Below, one piece after another: positions 11,142 to 23,044 of a stretch of 64,000 nucleotides of DNA (position 1 is its first letter; each line of letters starts with the position of its first letter). The position numbers and the translations under genes were made by a program. The notes under the pieces were generated by a model, which saw only the letters and a program-made list of their open reading frames with translations, was not told the origin of the DNA and searched no databases. Source of the DNA: Niebla homalea (lineage: Eukaryota; Ascomycota; Lecanoromycetes; Lecanorales; Ramalinaceae); contig JAHGAU010000019.1 in NCBI GenBank assembly GCA_019925105.1, forward strand, positions 496,001-560,000, in the 5' to 3' direction.

Positions 11142-12461
11142 ACGTCCTATTAGAGTAAGACTCGGAAGAAAAGTTGGCCGGAGGAGACGAGTCTCTATGC
11201 GGGTGTAGACGATGGAAATTGCTTGAGGTTTAACTTGGCAGGGTTCTTGAAAGGGATCTATTGCGGGGAAGACCGATATATGAACCTTGCTCAGAGGGAC
11301 GGCATATAAATGCAGGGAGGAATGTAATGCTCGCCCGCAGCTCCTCAAAGAGTGGGAGTTGCATAAAAAAGCAAAGGATACGCGTACCCAGCAGGCCTTC
11401 GGGTCATCCACGAAGGCCGAATATAGGTCAAAGTTGACTTAGCTATCGCATTGCTCTCCTCAATTATCGCTATCATATGCCTCATGACCACTAGATCCTC
11501 GGATGCTCGCGAGAATTGAAACGGGAGCGGCACGGGGAAGCGCCTTCCGGGACAACAGCTCCCTTCGATATTTAGAAGTGAGGGGTTTGCAGCTTGCAGG
11601 TGGTACAGGAGCTCTACGAATTTCAGGCTCCTCTCTGCACACTTGTGGGAGCTCTACTTTCAGGGCACCCACGGCTGTCAGGCTAATCTGGGGCTGTGAT
11701 AGCTGTTAGTCTATTTCATGTGACTGGTGGGTATCGCAGGATGTACTGACTACTGACTCACGTGCTGTTCCGGAAGGCCTGGTAGGTATGTGCGATGCAA
11801 CTCCCACTAGTTACACACTAGGTAAGTAGCTGCGCGGATGAAGAAAGTCATTACGCGAGGGTAGGGTGTCGGCTGTGGGGCCTCCTGCACGGTCGGGCGA
11901 CGATGCGACAACAATAACCGATACCTTGCCATCCAACAGGTTGGTATTGAAAGGGTTCTCGTGTTTGCCCGATGAAAAGGTTCTCGTGTTTGCCTGAATG
12001 CACTGTTAACACAGAGTATGATTACGCATGATCCAGTAAACACAGATTGAATAAGCCATTGTTCGCTTCTTCTATTGACCTCGATGTTATCAAACGATAA
12101 TACTGTGGCACAAAGCGTTGCCACGTCACGACCATGTTGTCAGCCGATGCACAGGGTGTAGTTTAGCTACTAGCTAATTTGCCGGACATGCGGAATAGCC
12201 ACTTGTCGGCTAAGCGGCTCTTCAGGGGGGCCGTGCGGGGATGCACAAGGCCATTAATGGTTCTCGCCTTAGGAAAGTATGATTGATAAGGACTGCTGCA
12301 GAGCCTCATGGTTTGACGCGTTGTAGAAGACCAAGACTAGCTCCATGTTCGAAGATTCACTCCTACAGTCCGTGGTTATTGTAGTCTCCGCTTTGGATTA
12401 CATGATACGATAATACCTCTTACTTCAATCATTCAACGATTCGAATTTGTCAACCCTCGCA
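11142..12461. promoter_or_regulatory. Divergent promoter region between the dioxygenase and fusion genes
   Basis: About 1.3 kb of normal-composition DNA separates the start codons of two oppositely transcribed genes and so must hold both promoters. Short open frames on both strands have no recognisable domain. A pyrimidine-rich stretch with CAATCATTCAAC precedes ATG 12462. I saw no confident operator or palindrome. A shared bidirectional promoter is possible but not shown. Confidence 0.5.
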
Positions 12462-15400
12462 ATGGATCCAAACTCGCCAATCGGTGCCATGACGCACCTT
12501 CCTCGAGCGTCTGATCTATACTCCGTTGCGCTGCATACGGGGACGATGGAGAACTGGACATGTAATCCGATCGCTCAAGGACAGACAGAGACCTATTTAA
12601 AAGAAATTTGCGAAGCGGCTAGGGACAAGCTTTCAAAGGGGGCAGAAGCAATCGATGTGGTTCAATCCATAGTGAAGATGCTGGAGGACCACGAAGAGTT
12701 CAACGCGGGAAAGGGGAGTGCAATCAACGAAGCCGGAGGACATGAAGTAAGTTCCCTGGATCTCCCTAAAACAAGATCGAAACAATGTGATTCGAGACTA
12801 ATCGACTCTACTTCAGTTGGAAGCAGCTATCGTAGAGGGATCCAGTGGAGCTTACGGGGCCATTGCTTGTACTAAGAGCATTAGGAATCCGATCAGTGCT
12901 GCACGTCTTGTTCTCGATTCCGAAGGTATATGTCTTTTGGTCGGCCAGGCTGCCGACACCTATGCACGTACGGCTGGCTTGGATATTGTGGACAACGAAT
13001 ATTTCACAACAGCCAAACGACTCGACCATCTGAAGAAATGGAGAATAGGCCAATTGGTTCAGACAGAGAACCTAGGTACCGTGGGGGCTATTGCGCGAGA
13101 CATTTATGGCAGTCTGGCTGCCGCGGGCTCCACTGGTGGCAACACTGGTAAACCGTTGGGTAGAGTTGGAGACACAGCGATAATCGGCGCCGGGCTGATA
13201 GCAAACAAGAATGTTGCTGTTGCATGGTAAGTGTACAGTACCTGTTGCATGAAAGGGATTGACATGTTTCTTGTCGTATAGTAGCGGACATGGAGAATCC
13301 ATTCTTGAAGCAAACGTGGCAGCCACCGTTTCAAGTCTCGTTGCTTCAGGAGTACCCTTGGAAGAAGCCGTGACAACTGCCATACAGAAGCTATCTCAAC
13401 AGTCGGATGGAATGCCATGTGCGATCCTAGCTATGGATCGTCATGGAAGAGTGTACAGCCAATCAACAGGCCGGATTTTCACTACCTCTACATCCTCGTC
13501 GTTTGCTCCTACAAGAGCTTCTATGTCGGAGACAACAGTTTCCATTCTGGAACAACATGAATTCTACAAGGATGGCCTCCTACGTGCCGGCTTAACGAGA
13601 TACTGTACGATGTTCGGTCAATGTGTATTGGAACTTCAAAATCACAAGGAACTAAGTACCTTAGATCTGCATGGTCTACTGGCCGTATTCGGGAGAATTT
13701 GCGCTATCACGACTGCACTGAAGCACGCGACAGGAGCTATCGAATGCGGCATCGTCTCGCAAGGTGGTAACACAATCACCTTGATGCCCTTTGGGATGCC
13801 AAAGGAGGGCGACCAAAGCCTAGAGTCACAGAACGGATCACAATTCCCATCTCTCAATCCAGACCGGAATCCTAAACTCGAGGCTTCTCAGTTGAGCCAG
13901 CTTCATGCCAGAATCACAAGTGTCTCACCCCCAGCGATAAGTGGAGACACGGTCGAGACTACCCAAACTCTAGAGAGCGGTGGTGAAGATTCCTCATGGC
14001 TGATATGGGAGAATGAACTCCATGCAGCCTTCTTGTCACCTGCGGGAAGTGTTCGTGGAGAGTGCATCTTGCGCCCAAGGGCACTATCCGGTCATGAAGT
14101 CTTCCATCCTGCTTCCAAGGACTCAGCTGATCAGCACCTTGTCCGTGCTATCTATGCAGTTATGCAGCTTCTCAAGTCAAGTATAGGCATTACTCACTGT
14201 GGTATCATGATTGATTGCTATGCAGTTGGCCGAGGAAATGTTTCACTGATTCCTCAGCGGCCATCTGTCTCAAGTTTACCAGACTCTATCCCAAGCCCGG
14301 CGGCATTTTGCAATACCTACGCAGGCTATATCACAAGTCAGCTCGGTCCGCTCGCCAAAGAAAAGACAGAGTTGTTGGAGCTAGCAGCCAAGATTCGAGC
14401 TCATTTTCAACCACCGACTCTAAGTGCTCCGGGGTCATGGAGAGAACCATCAACACATTCGTTTCTGGCTCTTGGCGACCCTTGGTACCAGGCAATGTTC
14501 AAGCTCCAAGACACATTCTACCACGCCTGTATCGGATTCTTCAGAACCGAAATGTCCTACGATTATGTGCTTTCCCCTTTGACGTCTGCCTGCATTAGCT
14601 CCCCCATGGGTCTCGGTTCTGATTCTCTGCCAGTTCAGATCCCCTTACACGGAAGCAGCACCTATCTGGCCGACTCGATGCAATTCACACTCGAGTATAT
14701 GCTCCGACTGAAAGAAGGTTCAAGAGGAATGTACTATGTCAGTCCCTCTTTTCGAGGCGAAGATCCTGATTCCTCGCACTTGAATCAGTTCTATCATGTC
14801 GAGTGCGAGCTAGAAGGCAGCATGGATGATGGCATGAAAGTCATGGAGGACTTTGTGGTCTCGGTCGCAGGATCACTCTTTGAGAAACATGGCGACCTTA
14901 TCCGATCCATTGCTGGCGATACTAGCCACATATCGAATCTTCTCGACTTTGCAAGAACACCTGGTGTGAGATTTCCACGCGTTACGTTTGGAGAAGCCAT
15001 GGTTATCTGCGGTCACGATTCCGACTCCTGGGAATTCGTCGTTCCGGAGGCGCCAGAACTGGGCAAAAAATTGACAAGAAAAGGCGAGAGGGCTATTATG
15101 AGGCAACATGGTGGGGTTGTGTGGCTAACGATGATGACCCATCTAAGCGTGCCATTCTATCAAGCATACAGCGACAAGACAAAGACAAGTGCGCAATGTG
15201 GGGATCTGCTAATGGGAATCGGTGAAATGGGAGGCTTAGGAGAGAGGCACAAGACGGCCGAGGATGTAAAGGCTGCTCTATCACAACACGAGGTCCCGTT
15301 GGAGCGTTACAAGTGGTATGTGGACCTTAGGGACCATAATCCCATGCAGAGTGTTGGATGGGGGATGGGGATGGAGCGGTTCATGTTATGGTTGCTCAAG

Positions 15401-15463
15401 CATAACGATGTACGGGACATTTCAGTCATACCCCGACTCAAAACCGGAGTTTATCTTCCATAA
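12462..15463 (+). CDS. Fusion: isoaspartyl peptidase/asparaginase - two HIT-like repeats - AsnRS-like class II core (958 aa)
   Basis: Exons are 12462-12746, 12817-13226 and 13282-15463; removing introns of 70 and 55 bp gives one frame. Residues about 20-310 form a plant-type (Ntn-hydrolase) asparaginase: EFNAGKGSAIN, nucleophile Thr183 in GTVGAIARD, STGG (200-203), GRVGD (Arg211, Asp214) and SGHGE (233-237). Two weakly similar blocks follow (about 320-403 and 471-558), each with GxC-hydrophobic, a helix, then cGI..ITLMPFG or VSLIPQ. These look like HIT-fold repeats that lack the His triad. Residues about 570-958 form a class II core: motif 2 SFRGE (721-725, Arg723) then HLNQFYHVECE, and motif 3 GWGMGMERF (924-932, Arg931) ending VRDISVIPRL. 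No OB-fold precedes the core. That resembles archaeal AsnRS-derived asparagine synthetase, so aspartyl-adenylate chemistry without tRNA is inferred. The usual N-terminal HGGAG loop is altered to LHTGTM. Confidence 0.85.
12747..12816 (+). other. Intron 1 of the fusion gene
   Basis: The donor is GTAAGT at 12747 and the acceptor is CTTCAG ending at 12816 (70 bp, phase 0). Splicing joins AGGHE to LEAAIVEG, restoring the asparaginase family pattern across the junction. Confidence 0.92.
13227..13281 (+). other. Intron 2 of the fusion gene
   Basis: The donor is GTAAGT at 13227 and the acceptor is TATAG ending at 13281 (55 bp, phase 2). Splicing builds a Cys codon and gives VAVACSGHGESILEANVA, the conserved GHGES segment of this family. 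Confidence 0.92.
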
Positions 15464-16030
15464 GGTAATTAGGAACCAGCTTTCATTTAGTGGGCTCCCT
15501 AGGGATTATCACCCGAGCGAATGCGCTACGTTACATTTTTTTGCAGAATTGCCCGATCGTACAGCGGTCATCAGTCTATAGCAGTTAAGCGCGATAAGAC
15601 GAAGGATATACGGACAGTCCCGGTTCAACAGCGGGGCTCCGGTTTGACGTTATTCCCAGTGAGTGGGCTTCTCCAGCACCCCTAATGCAACCCACCGGGC
15701 AACCCTGGGGCAGCGAGGTTCCTCAATCATCTTCCCACCTCGGCGTGTAGTCTCTGATCCCCATTATCCGAGAATCACGCCACTGGCCTTGCGAACGCCA
15801 CCCTCGAACGCAAGCTCCAAATCCGCAACCTCTGCTGCTACCACGTAAGCTGGCAGAAATATAGGAATGCTTGCTGTAATACCATTACGACCCGATGCTG
15901 GTATTATTGGGTAAGGAAAATTGAGGTTAGGTTCCTGGGAAGATGAGCGGAAAGATCGGCTCAAGGTAATTAGTGCCTTACGTGCGAAAATAGTGGAATA
16001 ACGGAGGTAGGCAGAGGAAGCCCACTATAA
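15464..16030. other. Right edge of the gene island, no gene seen
   Basis: This is normal-composition DNA after the fusion gene. Small open frames lack domains. Composition falls abruptly to RIP-type AT-rich sequence at about 16030. The transcript end of the fusion gene should lie near the left side. Confidence 0.5.
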
Positions 16031-16861
16031 TGGTTATAGAAAGATATCGTCGAAAGGTAATTATAACGGGGATGGACGTAATTTTATATACTTCAGAAGC
16101 TTAAAAATGCTTAACAAAAAAATTAAAACGCACGTCTCCCGAGATTTTATTACCCATTACCATATAAATTTATTAAAGCCTTACGTAACGTCCACTTTGA
16201 TTCAGTATTATTTTTTAAAGTTCTTAAATCGTTTGATTTTGAGATTTTTAGTATTTTTAATTAAAATATTTATTATATTTATTTAACGTTAAATACCATC
16301 CGGCCGGTTTTATCCTTTATCCTTTTTACCGCTATCCCGTCATAATAATTAACCTATTAACCGTATTTTTACCCTAGAACGTCCTTATCGCCGCCGTATT
16401 AACCTTAAAGGTATCCTTAATGTTAAAGTATTAACCTTTTAAATGTTTTTATTTTGAAGTTTTTAACGAAGGATCCATTTCCAAGATAAAATCGGTAATC
16501 GTATGGTATATAAGTATAAGTTAACGGTAATACGTTATTAAAAAAAAGTAGGGATATAAGGCTTAAATTACCGGGGAAAAAGGGAATTTAAGTAAAAAAA
16601 CGTTCTTTATAACCGTTAAGTCGTTATTATTATTTACTTATCCGTCGGACTTAAAAGCCCGATTTAATTTATTAAAAAGTTAATGTATATAAAATTTTAT
16701 ATTAAAATAAATAAAATAAAAATAAAAATTGGGAAAATTTATATATCCGATATTTTAAAAGTAAAAAAGGGAAATATGTAATCCGTAAATTTAAAGAAGG
16801 ATACTAATTTAATTAATAATAAACCATAATATAACCCGTTATCCTTTAATATAAATATATT
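16031..16861. repeat. RIP-degraded repeat, partly shared inverted with about 33.44-33.54 kb
   Basis: AT-rich sequence with no open frame. The segment about 16090-16200 (ACGTCTCCCGAGATTTTATTACC, then CTTACGTAACGTC) reappears in reverse orientation at about 33440-33540, so this is a dispersed repeat of unknown class. No coding similarity was recognised. Confidence 0.5.
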
Positions 16862-16873
16862 AAATTAAGTCGT
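16862..16873 (+). repeat. Target-site duplication, left copy (AAATTAAGTCGT)
   Basis: Twelve bases identical to 22655-22666 flank the full-length LINE between them. Confidence 0.85.
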
Positions 16874-19800
16874 GAATGAATAGGAATAGATGGCGACGAA
16901 TAAAGGGACCCTAGAGGTCCAAAACGATACGTATACGTATAGCTTAAGTAATAACGAGGTTAATACCTTAATTACGATAAATATAGGTAATATAATAATT
17001 AAGAACGAAGGAGTATACGGGTAAGTAGCTTATATTAATAAAAGTAACGGGGACTTATATAAATAACGCGATAATAATATAATAAACGGTCGTTAAATTA
17101 AATAAGGAAATTATTATTAATAAGATATATATAAAAAACGTATAAAATAGGTAAGAAATAATAAATTAAAAAAAAAGCGTTAAAATGATTGGGGTACCAG
17201 CGGCGGTAAGGAAAAAAAGCAATAAATATATATAAAATAATATATTATTAATAATATTAAAAATATGTAAAATAGAAATAAAAATAATAAAAACGATAAG
17301 CTTATAAATAATTGAAAACGGAGAATAAGAGAAATAATACGTTAAACGTATAAAAGAATTAAAATAAGAAAAAAGGCGGTAAAAGGTTTAAACGGATTAT
17401 TTACGACGGAGTAAATGGTTATTACGTTAAAAATTCAAGTAATATTATAAATAAAATTACGAAAAATAAAAGACTTTTATGAAAAAACAAAGGAAAAATT
17501 CAACGGGTTAAGGCATTTAAAGGAGGTTTAAAAGGTAATAATAAAAACATTAATAAAAAATAAAGATAAAAATTAAAGGGTAAACGTATAAAACGAAAAG
17601 GCAATAATAGAAGCTTATTAAATAAAAGAAACTTGGACGGTGAAGGCCCCAAAAAGGGCTATATAATAACCGAGAAGGAGACGGTACGGGTTAAAGAGAA
17701 AACGGTAATATTAAAGAAAATAAAGATAATAACGATGCGTTTAATAATTAAAAAAAAGAATACCGCTATAAAAATGAAGCCTTTATAATTTATAAAGGCG
17801 TTTAAAATAACGGACAAGTTATTAATAAAATAAATTATTATTATACGTAAACTATAAAACGGAAATATTTTCCTTAATATAGTGTCCTTAAAGGTAAAAT
17901 AAAACCTAAAAATATTAAAAATACAAATCAATAAAAGTGAATTTAAAACGGTAAAGGTATTAAGATAATTATTTATGATAACGGTAAACAAAATAAATTT
18001 AACGCGCTTTATAAAGGTAGAAAGAAAGTTTACCTTAAAACGCATAAAAAAAGAGAATATAATCCTTCACCCGGGACTAAAAATAATTAATTATAAGCTC
18101 CCCCCGGTAATGAAAAAACCGGATACCCTAAGACGGGTAAAAAGGTATTTTAAGGTTGAGTTGAGTATAACGTTAATAAGAGGATATAATAATAACTTAA
18201 ATAAAAGAACTATTAAGGGAGGGGTCCCTTAAATTAAATTAATTATAAGATAAAGCGGCGGATATTTACTAATATTTTATATATAAAAATTATAAATATA
18301 TTGTTATAAAATATTTAAACGGTATAAAATATATAAAATATATTAAAAGGTCTAATATATACAATTATATAAGCTTAATAAATAAAGGTTTTATTAAAAA
18401 CGTATATAAACATATAGCGTATAAAAAGAATAAAATACCCGGTATAAAACCCAGGATGCTTAATAAGGATTAAAGAAATTAAGTATAAAGAAATTTAAAT
18501 AATCATTAAGGTTTAACGGTATAACTTATATAAAGTTAAGCTAAGAAATTAACTAAAAACGAACCTAAAACGGGAATAAAATTAATTAAATAAAATCGGG
18601 TAAAAAAAATATAATAAATGATATAAAGAAAAAAAGCTTATTATATCATTAATCCTTAGGTTTAATTACTTTAAAGTAATAATAATAATTATAAGGAAAT
18701 TAAGATAAACAATATTTAACTTTAATAAGAGGCCGGTAACTTAAATAAAAGTTAATAAAGAGACCCCAACGAAGGTTAATATATAATATATTAATACTTT
18801 TGAGAACAATATAATATAACTTACGTAATAAAATAATTAAAATTATATTATTAATATTTAAGTTTAAAGAAATAAAAAACGTTAATATTATAATAATATA
18901 TAAATTATTATATAATTTATATATACGCTTTTTAATTAATTTAAATACAGGGTTTTATTTAACGTTTAAGGGAAATAAAACGACTTAAATGTACTTCTTT
19001 ATGAATAAAAGGTTAAATATAAATGGTTCAAACGTTATTTATTATAATAAGAATCTATATATACTCCGGATTATATAAAAGGGGAATATAAAGGGCAATT
19101 TGAGTATTTAAAATACGTATAACTTTTGATTAATTAATAAAATAAAGTTTTTACTAGTATTATTACTTAAAAATATTATATCTTTATTTAATAAATTTTC
19201 TATATTAAGAGATTTTAACCTTTGTAATAATATATAAAATAAAGAAAACCGTATAATTAATTATATTGAATTTAAGGAGCTATTAATAACCGTTATAACG
19301 TTTCATTTTTTATTATTAATACCTTAAGATATTATAACGTAAAAAAACCGGGGATTTAAAATAATAATTAATTTAACGTTTAGTATAAAGGGGATTATTA
19401 ACGTAATAACGGCGTATAAATTTTAAGAGGACTTAAAATATAGCTTACATTATACATTAATATAAATAACCTTAGATTTATTAATTAATATAACGTTATT
19501 AATATTAATGAAAAGGGTGTAAAAAACGGTTTAGGAAGTTAAAATATATATAAAAATAAAAGAAATAATAATATAATTAATAACATTTTCCCGGTTAAAT
19601 AATAAAGATTAAATTAATTTTTTTATAAAATAAATAATAAGAGCGTTTAACGAGGTAATTAACGTAATAATTCACATAATAAAACGGTCTTAAAAGGCTA
19701 AGATTTGTTAAAATAAAAAATATATAACAATAATTATAAAAGTAAAAATATTAATTAAATAGGTTACCAGGTATAAAAATTAAAAAAAGCTTATATAATT

Positions 19801-22654
19801 GAAAAAAACCTAAGAAAAAAAGAAAGGATTATTAAGAAAATTAAGTAAATATATTTCCGGTTAATAATTTATAACTTAATTATTTCCCCCGTAAAACATA
19901 AAAGTTAATACAATATAATAAGGAGCGGGATAAAAAACTTAAATTTTGTTTTAAATTCCCGCCTTTTAAAAAACCTGATAATATATTAATTAATACCTTT
20001 AACGGTATAAAACTAAAACCCTTAAAAAAACCTTTTTCTATTAAACGTTAATTTAACGGATATTAAAGGAGTTATATATTTTAATCTCATAAATATTAAC
20101 AAGGAAATAACTTTAAAGATAATAATTAAAACGATTAATAAACTAAAAGAAAAACAAACCTTTAAATTAAACGGAATTCTAGATAAGTTTTTATTAATAA
20201 TCGGATCATTATTTAAAAAGGTTTTTATTTAAATTTTTTTGAATTTACCTTAATAAATTATTATTTTTATAACTTTATGGAAATCACAACGATTATCCTT
20301 AAGAAATTAACTAAATAAAATTACTTAAGAGTAAAAGCTTTTAAATTAATTATATTCCTTTATATATTAAGGAAAGCCTTAAAAATAGTAATTATAAAAA
20401 TCTTTAATAATTACGTAGAAGAATATAGGTTTTTCCCGGACTAATAAATAAATATAGAAAGAAAAAGGTTAATAAAAACAGCCCTTAAAGGTTTAATTAA
20501 TAGCATATATATAATATAAAACTATAAAAGGAAATTCGTTATAAATTTCTTTTCTTTAAATATTATAAAAGCCTTTAATAAAATAAATTACTAAAAATTA
20601 TTATATAATTTATAAAAAAAAAAAGGAATATTATTTTTTTTATAAAATAAATGAAAAGTTTTTTATATAATTAAATAACGTTCATTAATTTAAAATTGAA
20701 AATAAGCCCGATAAAGCCTATTATATTTAAAATCTTTTAAAAGCTATTTTTTTTTATTTTATTCTTATTCTTTAATAGCTTCTTAATTAAACAGTTAATT
20801 AAATTAAAAAAAAAAGTTTAAATTAAGGATTTTATTAATATTATTTATTTATTAATTTATAATATTTTTCCTTATATAAATTATTTAAAATTAAAATAAG
20901 CTTATAAAGTTTTTTTTATAATAAATAAACATATTTAAAATTTAATATATATTATATAAATATAAATTTATTTATATAATTAAAAGCCTAAAATTGGATA
21001 ATATAATAATTATGGTATATCTAAATAAGATCGTAATGAAACTGGAAGTTAATATTAAAGTCTTTAATTTTTAAATTAACGGAATGTTTAATTAAAAGGA
21101 TTATATAAAAAAATTTCAAAGAAAATAATTAATTAAGTAAAAGGCTTTACGTATTTTACGGCATTAATATAAAATATTACTTTATAAAAGGTTAAGACTA
21201 TTTATTCAACGGTAGTAAAGTTAATTATAATATATATAATGGTTATTTAACATATTCTTAAAGGTACCCTTAATATAAAAAAGAACTTAGTTAATAATTT
21301 TAAAAATTTCAAAACCGGTATTTACATGTAATTAATATTATATATAAAGTAGCTTTTATCCAGATATTAAAACTTAAAATTTTTATATTATTAATTAGGT
21401 TATTTTTTAATTACAAAAATATTTAACCGAGATTTAAAAGGGATATATACCCGGTTATGATTATAAGGAACAAATGAATTTAATTAAACCTTAAAAAGTC
21501 CCGGATAAAAAGAAAATAAAATAAAGTATTTTTTTTTACCGAAATAAATTTCAAAGAAGTTAAGAAGGAAATTGATTTAATTGATATTTAAAAGGCTAAT
21601 ATAAATGTATATAAGTTTACGCCTGGTATAAAGGAAACGGAAATTAAAAGGAAAATAAAAATAAAAATAAAAATAAAAACGATTATTCTATAAATTATAT
21701 TATATTACGTTAAATATTAATATAAATAAAAGAGATTAATCCTGTGAAAGCGATAATATTCAACCTTAAAAATAAAGAAATTATTAATAAATACCTCCGT
21801 TATCATAAGATTATAAGGAAAGGTAATAATATACTAACGATTTAATTCTAGATAGATAAGAAGGGATTAATTTATTTCCTTTTTATTATATATATTATTA
21901 ATTAAACGGACGTTAATTATAAATACGGATAAAAGAAACAAAACGTAATTTATATATTTATCTTATATTCATTATTTATAAAGCTTAAAACGGGATTAAT
22001 TAACAAAACCGTACTTTTTATAAAATGGAATATGTAACCGGCCGTAAAATTTATAATATTTATAAACTTATTACCTTAATTTAATTTTACCGGTAAAATA
22101 AATAAAATCGCCGGAAACCTTATAAAGAAGGCCCGTTACCGGTTAAAAAAGAAACCGAAGGGTAAATACTAGTTATAATCATTATATAAACCGGAAAGTA
22201 TATTTTATAATTAAAAAAAATATAATAATAAACGCTTATTAAAAATTTTTAGAAAAACGGGCCTTAATAATAAAATAAGAAGGTAAATATAATTAAAATA
22301 ATAATAACGTATATATTAATAAGGATATTTAGAGGTATTATTTAAACTATTAATATAAGGTAAACTTGTAAAGAAATAGGAAAATAATAAATTTAAAAAT
22401 AACCCTTAAAAGGATTTAATCGTTATATTATGGGTTTTCTATAAAAAAAATATATAAATAAATTATTATTTTTAAACCGCCGTAAATGTTCCTTATCCGT
22501 TAAAACGAAAGCAGAGGCTGGGTAAATACTGGTTTTTGGTCTTAACGTTATAGATATTAGGTTTTTGCGGTTATTAATAAGGCTTAATGGCCGACTATTA
22601 AGGAACGCCGGAATTAGCTTAGCTAGATCCGTAGTATAAATCAATCAATCAATC
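16874..22654 (+). mobile_element. Full-length Tad1-like LINE, copy A, RIP-degraded
   Basis: This ~5.78-kb copy is bounded by the perfect duplication AAATTAAGTCGT. The first ATG (16890, ATGGCGACGAA) opens ORF1, in which short open stretches survive (17975-18232). ORF2 follows with endonuclease-like and then reverse-transcriptase-like sequence. The element ends with AGATCCGTAGTATAAA and a (TCAA)n tail. All long frames are interrupted. Compared with the other full-length copies, the 5' junction has about nine additional bases before the ATG. Confidence 0.9.
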
Positions 22655-22666
22655 AAATTAAGTCGT

Positions 22667-22882
22667 TTCCGATAATATTAATGTATAAAGTATTTAAGTC
22701 TATTATTTTATAGTATTTACGTTATAATTAAAAGCTATAAAGTTAATATAAATAATAAAAGAATTCTTATAAACGAACTTATACGTAAAGAATTCTTTAA
22801 TAACGTAAAGTTAATCTTAAGTAAATTATAATAAAGTAATCCCGATGATAAACTTATACTTTCTATTTATATTATACCCTTT
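22667..22882. other. AT-rich interval, nothing recognised
   Basis: A short RIP-type stretch between the LINE duplication and the small LTR element. No gene or repeat identity was recognised. Its last five bases (22878-22882, CCTTT) are the target duplication of the next element. Confidence 0.5.
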
Positions 22883-23044
22883 TGTCACGGACATGCATAA
22901 TGCATATGAAGTGAGTGGGTGTAATATGTATGATAAGTAGCTATCTAGCTATGAAGGTGGGAAATATAAATATGCGCGCCAAGCACCGGAACAAGGTAAG
23001 CCCGCTCCGTACCAAGGGATCCTCCCAAGGTCCATACCGTAATA
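22883..23044. repeat. LTR of family-1 element, copy 1, left
   Basis: 162 bp, less mutated than its partner. It contains GTAAGCCCGCTCCGTACC and GGATCCTCCCAAGG, also present (reverse-complemented, slightly diverged) at 35250 and 36644. Confidence 0.85.

Noticed and set aside
11142..11411. N-terminal extension of the dioxygenase by 90 codons
   Set aside because: The frame is open, but the extension has no family similarity and the tandem ATGs at 11141/11138 fit the usual PhyH-family start.
11503..12124. Frames of 68-105 codons in the divergent promoter region
   Set aside because: They have no domain, no splice-supported extension and overlapping opposite frames; judged fortuitous.
13072..15284. 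Minus-strand and alternative frames within the fusion gene
   Set aside because: They are shadows; the plus-strand frame carries continuous domain motifs.
17659..18232. Open frames of 85-128 codons on both strands
   Set aside because: They lie in ORF1 of the RIP-degraded LINE copy A. Composition is driven by AT bias, and the plus-strand one matches the same relic segment in copies B and C.
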